From Flavobacterium sediminis (GTDB taxonomy: Bacteria; Bacteroidota; Bacteroidia; Flavobacteriales; Flavobacteriaceae), in assembly GCF_003148385.1 (NCBI RefSeq), contig NZ_CP029463.1, positions 930,001-994,000 of the forward strand: 64,000 bases of DNA, written 5' to 3'. A model generated the notes under the pieces. That model saw only the letters and a list, made by a program, of their open reading frames with translations, made no database searches and was not told the origin of the DNA. Below, in pieces: positions 14,506 to 23,515 of the stretch. How positions within the stretch are numbered: the first letter of the stretch is position 1; each line of letters opens with the position of its first letter. A program made the translations under genes and the position numbers.

Positions 14506-14551
14506 TGTTTGAAACACGCAAACCTGTCCTTTCATGGTTATCATAATTTTG
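14506..14551 (+). promoter_or_regulatory. Possible promoter/operator of the SDR gene
   Basis: In the gap between the AraC gene and the SDR gene there is a -7-like box TAATTTTG (14544-14551) with no good TTTG at -33, as expected for an activator-dependent promoter. A near-palindrome TGTTTGAAACA lies at about 14506-14516. AraC binding here is inference. Confidence 0.35.
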
Positions 14552-14573
14552 TATTAACAAAAAAAACAAAAAT

Positions 14574-15335
14574 ATGAAAACACAAAAAATCGCATTAGTT
14601 ACAGGCGGAAACCGTGGTTTAGGTCGTAATATGGCTATTAATCTGGCTAAAAACGGAATTGGTGTTATTATCACCTATAATAGTAACCAAACTGAAGCCG
14701 GGAAAGTTGTTGCAGAAATTCAGGCTATCGGACAAAAAGCCATTGCTTTTCCATTAAATGTGGAAAAAACAGAAATGTTTGATTCCTTCATTCAAAAAAT
14801 AACTCAGCATCTACAAGAAAGTACCGGAAGCCCTAATTTTGATTTTCTTATCAATAATGCCGGAACGGCTCTTTATGCTCCGTTTTCAGAAACTACAGAA
14901 GAACAACTGGATGCAATGTTTAACATTCACTATAAAGGGGTATTCTTTTTAACCCAGAAAGCACTTCCTTATATAAATAAAGGAGGTCGGATCATCACTA
15001 TTTCTTCAGGTCTTGCCAGATTTTCATTTCCCGGATCTTCCGCTTACGGTTCAATGAAAGGTGCTATTGAGGTTTTAACCCGATATCTTGCCAAAGAGTT
15101 AGGACCGAAAGGAATTAGTGCTAATGTTGTGGCACCTGGTGCCATTGCAACTGATTTCGGTGGCGGAAGGATTCGCGATAACAAAGAGATCAATGATCAA
15201 ATTGCAAGTATCACAGCATTGGGACGCGTTGGCCTTCCGGATGATATCGGTGGAATAGTTGCCTTTTTATGCAGTGAAGAAGCGCACTGGATAAACGGAC
15301 AGCGTATTGAAGCATCGGGAGGAATGATGCTTTAA
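14574..15335 (+). CDS. SDR-family oxidoreductase
   Basis: This 253-aa short-chain dehydrogenase/reductase has the cofactor motif TGGNRGLG near the N-terminus, NNAG, a catalytic Ser in ISSG, and the Y-x3-K pair in AYGSMK. The C-terminal GQRIEASGGMML is typical of FabG-like SDRs. The fold and NAD(P)-dependent redox activity are clear; the substrate is not. It follows an AraC regulator, suggesting inducible expression in response to a small molecule. Confidence 0.92.
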   Translation: MKTQKIALVTGGNRGLGRNMAINLAKNGIGVIITYNSNQTEAGKVVAEIQAIGQKAIAFPLNVEKTEMFDSFIQKITQHLQESTGSPNFDFLINNAGTALYAPFSETTEEQLDAMFNIHYKGVFFLTQKALPYINKGGRIITISSGLARFSFPGSSAYGSMKGAIEVLTRYLAKELGPKGISANVVAPGAIATDFGGGRIRDNKEINDQIASITALGRVGLPDDIGGIVAFLCSEEAHWINGQRIEASGGMML

Positions 15336-15337
15336 AA

Positions 15338-15371
15338 ACAAAAACGGCTTGAAAAATCAAGCCGTTTTTGT
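15338..15371. terminator. Bidirectional terminator between SDR and YkgJ-type genes
   Basis: Inverted repeat AAAACGGCTTG / CAAGCCGTTTT with a short A-rich loop, flanked by A and T runs, sits between two convergent genes and can serve both. Confidence 0.85.
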
Positions 15372-15869
15372 TTACATGGGTAATTTCTTTTTCATTTCTT
15401 CCACTATATTATAAGCTGCAGGGCAAATGGCAACATTTTTTAATGTCAGGTTTGCTATCTGATAAAACTTTTTTCTGTCGGTATGCGGAAATTCTCTACA
15501 GGCTTTCGGGCGCACGTCATAAATAAAGCATTTATTATCATGATCTAAAAAAGTACATGGTAATGATTGCAATACATAATCATTATCTTCATCTATCCGA
15601 AGGTACTGTTCAATGAATTGTTGCGGTTTCAATTTCAAGAATTTTGCTATTCGCTCAATATCAGCAGCAGTAAACAAAGGTCCTGTTGTTTTGCAACAAT
15701 TTGCACACTCTAAACAATCCGTCCGTTTGAATTCAGCTTCATGTAGATCTTGCATCACATAATCTAAATTCTTAGGTGGTTTCTTTTTTAGCTTGTCAAA
15801 ATACTTTTTGCTTTCGTTATGCTTATCTTTGGCAAGTTTCGGCAATATATCGATTTGCGGATGTGTCAA
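15372..15869 (-). CDS. YkgJ-family cysteine cluster protein
   Basis: This 165-aa protein belongs to the YkgJ (UPF0153, CxxCxxCC) family. The cysteine cluster CLECANCC is near residue 55, followed by further cysteines in CTFLDHDNKCFIYDVRPKAC and CPAA. These cysteines probably bind zinc or an iron-sulfur cluster. The biochemical role of the family is not established. Confidence 0.85.
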   Translation of the reverse strand: MTHPQIDILPKLAKDKHNESKKYFDKLKKKPPKNLDYVMQDLHEAEFKRTDCLECANCCKTTGPLFTAADIERIAKFLKLKPQQFIEQYLRIDEDNDYVLQSLPCTFLDHDNKCFIYDVRPKACREFPHTDRKKFYQIANLTLKNVAICPAAYNIVEEMKKKLPM

Positions 15870-15939
15870 TTTAGTTTACTTTTTAAGAACACAAAATTAC
15901 TCATTTCGTACTAACAAATAAAAACATTAATTATATACA

Positions 15940-16644
15940 ATGAAAGATCTATTCGGAAAAGCCATTTTGGATTATCAAACTCAGAACGAGCCTGAAGATT
16001 TAATCACAGAAACCTCAATAAGTGAAGCTGACGAAATGAGCGTGGCTTATCTTTTCAGAAATTATGATGAAATGCCCCGAATAGAACAAAAAGCATTGCA
16101 AATGGCAAATGGCAGAATACTCGATGTAGGCTGTGGTGCCGGAAGTCATAGCTTGTATTTACAAAACGAACGAAAACTTGATGTAACATCAATTGACATT
16201 TCTCCCAATGCTATTAAAGCTTGCCAATTGCGCGGATTGAAAAAAGCCAAAGTTCAGGATGTAATGACATTAGAAAACGAAAAATTCGACACCATCCTTT
16301 TACTTATGAATGGTGCGGGAATGTGCGGAAAATTAAAGAACATTTCAAAGTTCCTTCAAAAACTGAAATCGCTTTTGAATAAAGGAGGCCAAATTTTAGT
16401 TGACTCATCAGACATTATCTATATGTTTGACGAAGATGAGGACGGAGGAAAATGGATACCCACTGATGTGGATTATTATGGCGAAGTCATTTTTGACATC
16501 CAATATAAGGGAGAAAAAGAAGACTCTTTTAACTGGATGTATATTGACTATAACACATTACAAAATGCTGTTCACGCAAATGGATCGCAATGCGAACTGG
16601 TTTTAGAAGGCGAACATTATGATTATTTAGCCAAGATACACTAA
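15940..16644 (+). CDS. Class I SAM-dependent methyltransferase
   Basis: This 234-aa protein has the SAM-binding motif I ILDVGCGAGSHSLYL near residue 65 and an acidic residue at the end of the second strand (SIDISPNAI). The later motif FDTILLLMNGAG fits motif II. The substrate is unknown and the neighbours give no clue. Confidence 0.88.
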   Translation: MKDLFGKAILDYQTQNEPEDLITETSISEADEMSVAYLFRNYDEMPRIEQKALQMANGRILDVGCGAGSHSLYLQNERKLDVTSIDISPNAIKACQLRGLKKAKVQDVMTLENEKFDTILLLMNGAGMCGKLKNISKFLQKLKSLLNKGGQILVDSSDIIYMFDEDEDGGKWIPTDVDYYGEVIFDIQYKGEKEDSFNWMYIDYNTLQNAVHANGSQCELVLEGEHYDYLAKIH

Positions 16645-16707
16645 AACAACATTTTAAATTATTTTTTTCATATATTTATAACATTGTCTAATTATAAATC
16701 AAATTTT

Positions 16708-17598
16708 ATGAAAAAAATTCTACTCCTTTCTTTATTATTAACAAGCGGGTTAACCGCTCTTAATGCCCAAACGAATCTAATATCTGAAGGTTTTGACGAT
16801 ATTACCACATTAAGCGGGTGGACACAAACTAATCAGAGTTCAACAACCGGTACGAATCCAAACTGGTTTCAAGGAAACAATATAGGCAATAGCGGTCCTT
16901 TTGATTCTTATTCAGGAGCAGCGGACTCTTATGTTGCCTGTAACTATAACAGTGTTGGCACTGGCGATATCAGTAATTGGCTAATCACGCCTACATTGTC
17001 ATTACAAAATGGCGATATTATTTCTTTTTATACCAGAACAGTGAGTTCTCCTGCTTATCCCGATAGGTTGCAAATACTTTTAAGTACTACCGGAAACAGC
17101 ACAACCATCCCATCCGGGGGACCAACTGATGTAGGAAGTTTTACCACTACTCTTATTGATATCAACCCTTCCTTAACGACAAGTGGTTATCCGAGTACCT
17201 GGACCTTATATACTGCTACTATTAGCGGATTGAGCAGTGCAACTGATTGCAAAATTGCGTTTAGATATTATGTGACTGACGGCGGACCAAGCGGAACTAA
17301 TTCAGATTATATTGGTGTAGATTCTTTTTCTGTAGACCGTCCACTTTCTACTGAAAACTTTTTCACTCAGAATTTTAAAGTCTACCCTAACCCAGCAACA
17401 AATTTCATTCAACTTGAAAGTAGCTCATCTTCAATCGAAAAGTTTGAGCTTATAGATATTAATGGACGAATTGTTTCAAGTCAGAAAACAAATGCTATGG
17501 CTATCCATATCGATATTACCGACTTACAATCCGGTATGTATCTGCTAAATGTATATACCGAATCCGAAAAAAGTCAAACAAAGATTCTCAAATATTAG
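16708..17598 (+). CDS. Type IX secretion (T9SS) secreted protein with choice-of-anchor/adhesin domain
   Basis: This protein of about 296 aa is exported by Sec and then by the type IX system. A clear signal peptide (MKKILLLSLLLTSGLTALNAQ) supports the ATG at 16708 rather than an upstream TTG in the same frame. The middle part (EGFDDITTLSGWTQTN, WLITPTLSLQNGDIISFYTRT) resembles cleaved-adhesin/choice-of-anchor J beta-sandwich domains. The last 75 residues are a type A C-terminal sorting domain (FKVYPNPATNFIQLES, GMYLLNVYTES). It is probably a cell-surface or secreted adhesin or binding protein; the ligand is unknown. Confidence 0.88.
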   Translation: MKKILLLSLLLTSGLTALNAQTNLISEGFDDITTLSGWTQTNQSSTTGTNPNWFQGNNIGNSGPFDSYSGAADSYVACNYNSVGTGDISNWLITPTLSLQNGDIISFYTRTVSSPAYPDRLQILLSTTGNSTTIPSGGPTDVGSFTTTLIDINPSLTTSGYPSTWTLYTATISGLSSATDCKIAFRYYVTDGGPSGTNSDYIGVDSFSVDRPLSTENFFTQNFKVYPNPATNFIQLESSSSSIEKFELIDINGRIVSSQKTNAMAIHIDITDLQSGMYLLNVYTESEKSQTKILKY

Positions 17599-17604
17599 TA
17601 AAAT

Positions 17605-17634
17605 AAAAAAAGCCCCGTACTACGGGGCTTTTAT
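17605..17634. terminator. Bidirectional terminator
   Basis: Stem AGCCCCGTA / TACGGGGCT with AAAA and TTTT flanks lies between the convergent T9SS and DUF2059 genes. Confidence 0.88.
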
Positions 17635-17653
17635 AACTTAAAAAATCAGCAGA

Positions 17654-18055
17654 TTATTGCATATATTTCATCATTAATCCCTGTAATTCCATTCCCCATT
17701 CCTGACCGGCAGCCATATTCTTTTTATATAATTCGCCTGCTTTTTCAGCCATTTTCTTTCCAACAGGAGTTTCATAGAATTTCAACATTGCTTTAATGTC
17801 ATCGTGGGTATATGTTTCCATATATACTTTTGCCATTTTTTCGTATAATGATGGTAAAGTAGCATCAAAATCTTTAGAGAATGCTTCTTTATTAGCTTCA
17901 GGAATACTAGCCATGATTTGCTCTTTTGCGGCAGCCATTGGTCCTGCAGCTCCTGATTTTTCAATTACTTTTAACACATCTGCTTTAAAACCATCTTGAG
18001 CAAATGTCACTGCCCCAGACAATACTAAGAAAGCAACTAAAATAACTTTTTTCAT
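17654..18055 (-). CDS. DUF2059 domain protein, exported
   Basis: This 133-aa protein has a signal peptide (MKKVILVAFLVLSGAVTFAQ) followed by a helical domain of the DUF2059 type, with the characteristic stretch MLKFYETPVGKKMAEKAGEL. It is predicted to be periplasmic. No function is established for the family. It lies 49 bp downstream of queE in the same direction and could be co-transcribed. Confidence 0.85.
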   Translation of the reverse strand: MKKVILVAFLVLSGAVTFAQDGFKADVLKVIEKSGAAGPMAAAKEQIMASIPEANKEAFSKDFDATLPSLYEKMAKVYMETYTHDDIKAMLKFYETPVGKKMAEKAGELYKKNMAAGQEWGMELQGLMMKYMQ

Positions 18056-18104
18056 TTTTTATGATTTATAATTTATACAAATATAGAAAACACGTAGAAT
18101 TTCA

Positions 18105-18737
18105 CTATGGAATATTCAAATATTTATGAGTTTGTAAAGAAATTCTCCATTTCGGATGCTGCATTACGTAATCTATAATAAGCGGAGTCATTTCTTCTTT
18201 TCGGCTCCATTCCGGCTGTAAGAACAAAATAGCATTCGGATTTACTTTTGCGGCTTGTTCTTCAGCAAATTGAAAATCATGTTTATTGTGTACGATCATT
18301 TTTAATTCATGCGCACATTCATAGGCTTGCTGAACGGGTAACTTTGTTTTTTTGGGTGACAAACAAAACCAATCCCATTCTCCCGTAACCGGATAAGCAC
18401 CGGAAGTTTCAATATGTACTCGTAATCCTTCTGCTTTTAACTTTGCTGTTAAAACGGACATATCCCAAGTCAAAGGTTCTCCTCCTGTTACGACTACCGT
18501 TTCCGCAAGTTCTTTAGCATTCTTCACAATATCATCCGTTGTTGTGGGCGGATGCAGATCTGCATTCCAGCTTTCTTTAACATCACACCAATGACAACCT
18601 ACGTCACAGCCACCTATCCTTATGAAATAGGCCGCTCTTCCGGTATGAAATCCTTCTCCCTGAATGGTATAGAACTCTTCCATTAAGGGAAGCATTTCTC
18701 CTTTATCTACTGCTAACTGAATTTCTTTACTGAGCAT
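18105..18737 (-). CDS. queE: 7-carboxy-7-deazaguanine synthase
   Basis: QueE (210 aa) is a radical SAM enzyme that makes 7-carboxy-7-deazaguanine, an early step toward preQ0 and queuosine. The N-terminal EEFYTIQGEGFHTGRAAYFIR and the cluster-binding cysteines in GCDVGCHWCDVKESW (C-x3-C-x2-C, the compact QueE spacing) are diagnostic, as is VVTGGEPL. The gene lies directly after queA, another queuosine enzyme, with a terminator-like hairpin in between. Confidence 0.95.
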   Translation of the reverse strand: MLSKEIQLAVDKGEMLPLMEEFYTIQGEGFHTGRAAYFIRIGGCDVGCHWCDVKESWNADLHPPTTTDDIVKNAKELAETVVVTGGEPLTWDMSVLTAKLKAEGLRVHIETSGAYPVTGEWDWFCLSPKKTKLPVQQAYECAHELKMIVHNKHDFQFAEEQAAKVNPNAILFLQPEWSRKEEMTPLIIDYVMQHPKWRISLQTHKYLNIP

Positions 18738-18761
18738 TTTTATTTTTTTAACTTAAGAGGA

Positions 18762-18790
18762 TAAAAAATCCCAACTTATGTCGGGACTCT
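18762..18790 (-). terminator. Probable terminator after queA
   Basis: On the minus strand AGTCCC pairs with GGGATT over a 9-nt loop and is followed by TTTTT, in the gap between queA and queE. It may give partial termination within the queuosine genes. Confidence 0.6.
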
Positions 18791-18793
18791 TTA

Positions 18794-19842
18794 TTATATG
18801 ATTAGCATTGCATCTCCGTAAGAATAGAAACGGTATTTTTCTTTAATCGCTTCTTCGTATGCTTTTTTCATCAAATCATGTCCGCAAAAAGCTGAGATCA
18901 TCATTAACAAAGTAGATTTCGGTGTATGGAAATTGGTTACCATACAATCTGCTATACTAAAATCGTAAGGAGGATAGATAAATTTATTGGTCCATCCTAC
19001 ATAAGGATTTAATGTTTTCATTGATGAAACAGAGCTTTCCATAGCACGCATAGAAGTTGTTCCGATACAACAAACTTTCTTTTTTGCTGCTTTTGCTGAA
19101 TTTACAACATCACAGGCTGCTTGTGAAATGAACATCTCTTCAGAGTCCATTTTGTGTTTTGACAAGTCTTCCACTTCAACCGGATTAAAAGTTCCTAAGC
19201 CGACATGTAGTGTAATTTCAGCAAAATTAATTCCTTTGATCTCTAAACGTTTCATTAGATGTTTAGAAAAATGCAACCCGGCAGTCGGTGCTGCTACAGC
19301 TCCTTCTTCTTTTGCATAAATTGTCTGGTAACGATCCGCATCTTCCGGAGTAACATCTCTGTTAATATATTTAGGAATCGGGGTTTCTCCCAGATCAATT
19401 AGTTTTTGGCGGAATTCTTCATAAGAACCGTCATATAAAAAACGTAAGGTTCTACCTCTTGACGTTGTATTATCGATAACTTCTGCTACAAGAGAATCGT
19501 CATCCCCGAAATATAATTTATTCCCAATTCTAATTTTACGAGCCGGATCTACTAAAACATCCCACAAACGTTGTTCTGCATTTAGCTCTCTCAACAAAAA
19601 TACTTCTATACGAGCTCCTGTTTTTTCTTTGTTTCCATATAAACGAGCCGGAAATACTTTTGTATTGTTTAAAACCATAACATCACCATCATCAAAATAA
19701 TCAATGATATCTTTGAACATTTTATGTTCAATTTCCCTGTTTTTCTGTGTACAACCATCAAACGGGACTCATCTCTGTTCTCTGACGGGAATTCAGCTAA
19801 TAATTCAGCTGGTAAATTAAAATTAAAATTAGATAATTTCAT
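18794..19842 (-). pseudogene. queA: S-adenosylmethionine:tRNA ribosyltransferase-isomerase, one-base frameshift
   Basis: QueA transfers and isomerises the ribosyl group of SAM onto 7-aminomethyl-7-deazaguanine in tRNA, giving epoxyqueuosine. The long ORF (18794-19720, 308 aa) lacks the N-terminus. The missing part is present upstream in another frame from an ATG at 19842 ([20 protein letters not shown]), ending at HRKTG. One extra base in the GGGAAA at about 19732-19737 joins the frames as [12 protein letters not shown] (extra G) or [12 protein letters not shown] (extra A) and gives 349 aa, the usual length. Motifs ALYG-like [26 protein letters not shown] and [10 protein letters not shown] support the call. 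The break is probably a sequence error. Confidence 0.88.
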
Positions 19843-19905
19843 GCTTAAATTTTAGAAATTAGAAAATTAGAATTCAGCTTATTAGGCTAAAATCCAAAAC
19901 GGTTG

Positions 19906-19937
19906 CAAATATACTACTGCAAAGTAGGGGTTGTCAA
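19906..19937 (-). promoter_or_regulatory. Possible queA promoter
   Basis: The minus strand has TTG, a 21-bp spacer and TATATTTG (19913-19906), matching the Bacteroidota -33/-7 pattern, 64 bp before the queA ATG. Confidence 0.45.
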
Positions 19938-19974
19938 GTAAATTAAGATTTATTTTTGAAAAACAGCTTAATTG

Positions 19975-21216
19975 TTATATTCTATCCATTTGAAACCCTA
20001 CAGCTTTCAAATCGCTCCAAAAGTCGGGATAGGATTTGCTTACCACTTCTGCTTCTTCAATGATAAGCGGAACCTTAAGTGCTAAAGGCGCAAAAGCCAT
20101 AGCCATTCTATGATCCTGATAAGTCTTTATAGCTATATTTTTATTAATCTCCATTGTTGTTTTTAAGTGTAACGATTCATTTGTAACGGATATCTCCGCT
20201 CCTAATTTACTTAGTTCAGCATTTAACGCCTCCAAACGATCCGTTTCTTTAATTTTCAAGGTATGCAATCCATACAAATCACAAGCTACTCCTAAACCGA
20301 AACAAGTAACGGCTATGGTCTGGGCAATGTCCGGACAATTATTAAGTTGATAACTAACCTTTGCTTGTTGATCGTTTTTTACTTTTTCAAGTACGATCGA
20401 GTGATTTTCACTGAAAACAGTTTGCACTCCGAAATCTTCATAGATCTGAGCCAAAGCTGAATCTCCTTGTAAACTGTTCTTCTTGTAACTGGACAAGGTA
20501 ATCCGGGTTCCGATCTCTGACAATGCCACAATAGAATACCAGTAAGAGGCCGAACTCCAATCGGATTCTACGGTTAGTCGGGATGCTTTGACAAGCTCAG
20601 CATGACCAACCGAAATTATATTGTTTTTAAAAGAAGTTTTTACACCGATCTCGTCTAAAAGAGCCAAAGTCATTTTAATATAGGGAATCGAAGTAATCTC
20701 TCCTTCTAAAGTCAGCTCAAGTCCATTTTCTAATTTAGATGCAATAAGTAGCAATGCAGAAATATACTGACTGCTTACATTTGCCGGAAGTGCAACTTGT
20801 GATTCGCTCAATTTTCTTCCTTTTATTTTAATTGGCGGATAGCCTTCCTTTTCTTCGTATGAGATTTCGGCGCCTAATTGTCGTAAAGCTTCGACCAGAA
20901 TTTTAATCGGGCGTTCTTTCATTCGGGAAGAGCCGGTCAATAGTACTTCTTTTCCATCTTGGACTGCAAAAAAAGCTGTTAAAAAACGCATGGCAGTTCC
21001 TGCGTGGTGGACATCAACAGTTCTCTCTTTTTCAGACAATCCTTTTAAAGCTTTTTGCATTACTTCTGAATCATCTGAATTGGAAACATTATCAATAGTC
21101 AAGTGCGGATACAACGCTTGCAGCAATAACAAACGATTCGTTTCGGATTTAGAACCCGTTATTCTGACTTCTGACTTTTGATTATTGACCTTTGCCTTTT
21201 CTAAATGTAAATTCAT
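19975..21216 (-). CDS. aroA: 3-phosphoshikimate 1-carboxyvinyltransferase (EPSP synthase)
   Basis: AroA (413 aa) joins shikimate 3-phosphate and phosphoenolpyruvate to EPSP, the penultimate step to chorismate. Family motifs are visible: GSKSETNRL near the N-terminus, HAGTAMRFLTAFF, GSSRMKERPI, a KETDRLEALNAEL motif, DHRMAMAFAPLAL, and a C-terminal SYPDFWSDL. It lies 54 bp after the MazG-like gene with no terminator in between, so it may be the distal gene of the rsgA-dtd transcript. It feeds chorismate to the aromatic operon at 28.7-32.6 kb. Confidence 0.95.
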   Translation of the reverse strand: MNLHLEKAKVNNQKSEVRITGSKSETNRLLLLQALYPHLTIDNVSNSDDSEVMQKALKGLSEKERTVDVHHAGTAMRFLTAFFAVQDGKEVLLTGSSRMKERPIKILVEALRQLGAEISYEEKEGYPPIKIKGRKLSESQVALPANVSSQYISALLLIASKLENGLELTLEGEITSIPYIKMTLALLDEIGVKTSFKNNIISVGHAELVKASRLTVESDWSSASYWYSIVALSEIGTRITLSSYKKNSLQGDSALAQIYEDFGVQTVFSENHSIVLEKVKNDQQAKVSYQLNNCPDIAQTIAVTCFGLGVACDLYGLHTLKIKETDRLEALNAELSKLGAEISVTNESLHLKTTMEINKNIAIKTYQDHRMAMAFAPLALKVPLIIEEAEVVSKSYPDFWSDLKAVGFQMDRI

Positions 21217-21270
21217 TGTTCTTTTATGAGATTCCTACGGAATAACAAACTAATAGGTTTAAACTGAAAA

Positions 21271-21597
21271 CTATTTCAGTTTTTCGTTATTGTGATGACG
21301 ATCGTGATCGCGTTTGGTTTTTACATCCATTTTTTTATCAAAAGCCGCTTGTAAATCTACTCCGGTTTGATTAGCTAAACACAATACCACAAAAACAACA
21401 TCTGCCAGTTCTTCTCCTAAATCTTTATTTTTATCACTTTCTTTTTCGCTTTGCTCTCCATAACGACGAGCAATGATACGGGCTACTTCTCCTACTTCTT
21501 CTGTTAATTGAGCCATATTGGTCAATTCATTAAAATAGCGTACACCATGTTCTTTGATCCAATTATCAACTTCTTGCTGTGCGTTTTTTATATCCAT
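21271..21597 (-). CDS. MazG-like nucleotide pyrophosphohydrolase
   Basis: This 108-aa all-alpha protein belongs to the MazG-like NTP pyrophosphohydrolase family, which hydrolyses non-standard or excess nucleoside triphosphates. The metal-binding acidic pattern is visible: LTEEVGEVARII and, about 30 residues later, LGEELADVVFVVL. Its ATG overlaps the stop of the restored upstream DUF3857 gene (TAATG), evidence of translational coupling and of the corrected frame of that gene. Confidence 0.9.
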   Translation of the reverse strand: MDIKNAQQEVDNWIKEHGVRYFNELTNMAQLTEEVGEVARIIARRYGEQSEKESDKNKDLGEELADVVFVVLCLANQTGVDLQAAFDKKMDVKTKRDHDRHHNNEKLK

Positions 21598-23515
21598 TAT
21601 ATTTTTTGTTTTAAAACTATTTTCTCATCGGTCTTTTTTAACAATTCATCAAAAAATGTTTTCAAAGACTGGTAATTATGTACCGGAACAATAGAAGACC
21701 TGAATTCTAATGTTGATACCATTTGGATACTATTAGGGGTTGGGTTTGCTATTTGATAGGTAAATAAAATTTCTCCCCTTCAGTCACATAACTTACGGCC
21801 TCCGGCAAATATTCTATTTCAAATCCTTCCGGTAACTTAATCACTATATTATAATTTTCCTTAAATGGGTAATTGACCTCTATCGGAAATTTTCTTTCAC
21901 TATCCTTAAATGGGTTTTCATCCATTTTCAGGAACATCATAGGTGATAAATACATTTTATTTCCTATTTGATCTACGAGGTTTGAACTTTCTAATTCAAA
22001 ATTAACAATTACATTCTTTGGTTTGTCATCATTAACTTCAAATTCAGATATTTCGATATTATCATACTCATTTTCGGTATTTTTCCGAACTACATCTTCA
22101 GCTTTATCCGCAAATCTTTCGGCAAAAACAAATGCTTCATAATTTGTTAATTGTTCTCTGTATTTTCCTTTTATGGTTCCTTCTTCGTCCATCTCTACCA
22201 TGAGAGTACTCGCCTGAATTGACCTCATATTACTTTCTAAAACGATATCTTCCATCGTTCCGTTTGCTCTTATGAGTCTTCCGAACCAGTTAATTGCTTT
22301 GATCGGGATGATGTTTTGTTCCGTGTTTTTATTGGTAGCATCCAGTAGAATCACCTCATCTCCCTTTTGAACTCCTGCAATGACATAGTTAAAAGCAAAT
22401 CTACTGGGAAATAATGCAATTCCGTTACTTCTGGTACTTAAAAGTACCGGATTAGCATCAAATCCTGCATACTGAAGCATGGCTACTAACATTAAATTAA
22501 TATCTGCTACATTTCCTATTTTTTCTTTATATGCTTTTTTGACTCCGTTGTCTACAAGGTATCCGTTCTTTTCATTCCAGTTCATTCTATTTTGAACAAA
22601 CTTAAATATTGCTTCTAATTTTTCATCTTCACTCAAGCCTTTTATTATGGCTTCTAAATCTTCTTCAAAATATCTTTTCTGTTTGATCTCTTTTCCGAAC
22701 CTGATTTCATCGTAAATAGTTTTTACAACAGACTTCCAGGTTGTTGCCACTTCTTTCGGTGCCTGATTCGGGTAACTGATTCTGGCCAACTCAAAACTGA
22801 TCTTTGACGTATAATTATCAATATTTCTAACGAATTTTTCTTCTTTTATTGCCGGAATATTTTTTCCTGTATATGTATGCTTTAGCTTATTAAAATCTGT
22901 CGACCTAACCGTCTTTTCTTCTAATGCAATATTTTCATATCCTGTCATTAACGTTCTGTAACTAAAGAACTCCGGAATGTAGACCATATACTCTACAAAA
23001 TCGACCGGAATATCATATTGAAAATACCAATCATCAAAATTGCTTATATAGGGTGAGGTGATCTTATAACTATATTCTATGATTGAACCTACTTTAACAT
23101 CCGGAAAAGCTAACTTTTTTTTACTCCATCTATCGTTAATCTCTTCTTTAAATTCACTATCTGACCTAACTTTAGTCTTTACAACTTTTCCATCTACTAA
23201 GTTATAAGTGTTAGCTTCCGTGATGTTTATCCTTTCACTGTTATGTCCTGAAAAATAAAGAATTTCCTGATTAGCAAAGTCCAGACCTTCTTTTTTATAA
23301 ATTTTTATCTTAACCTCTACTTTTGTTACTATTTCCCAATTTCCTTCCCGATAAAGGATAAACTCTGTCAATCCTTTTTTAAACATATAAGATGCCGATG
23401 CGGTAGAATCTGTAAGGTGATTTTTCCGGCTTAATTCTTCAACGGTAACTTCTCCTAGCTCGTAATCCTGAGAATAGCCCATTAATCCGATTAGAATGAA
23501 TAGATATTTTATCAT
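21597..23515 (-). pseudogene. DUF3857 transglutaminase-fold exported protein, frameshift near C-terminus
   Basis: An exported DUF3857/transglutaminase-like protein (signal peptide MIKYLFILIGLMGYSQ). The uninterrupted ORF stops at 21749 after 588 aa with EKFYLPIK. Adding one G to the GGGG at 21775-21778 gives VTEGGEILFTYQIANP and continues to a stop at 21597, for 639 aa, close to the 635 aa of its neighbour paralog. The transglutaminase core appears degenerate: where the paralog has GYGDCKAL, this one has IGNVADINLML with no cysteine, and FNYVIAG replaces the histidine motif. It is probably a non-catalytic partner. It overlaps the upstream paralog by 4 bp. Function is unknown. Confidence 0.8.

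Noticed and set aside
16684..16707. TTG start adding 8 residues to the T9SS protein
   Set aside because: The ATG at 16708 begins a standard signal peptide, and the extra residues would put polar sequence before it.
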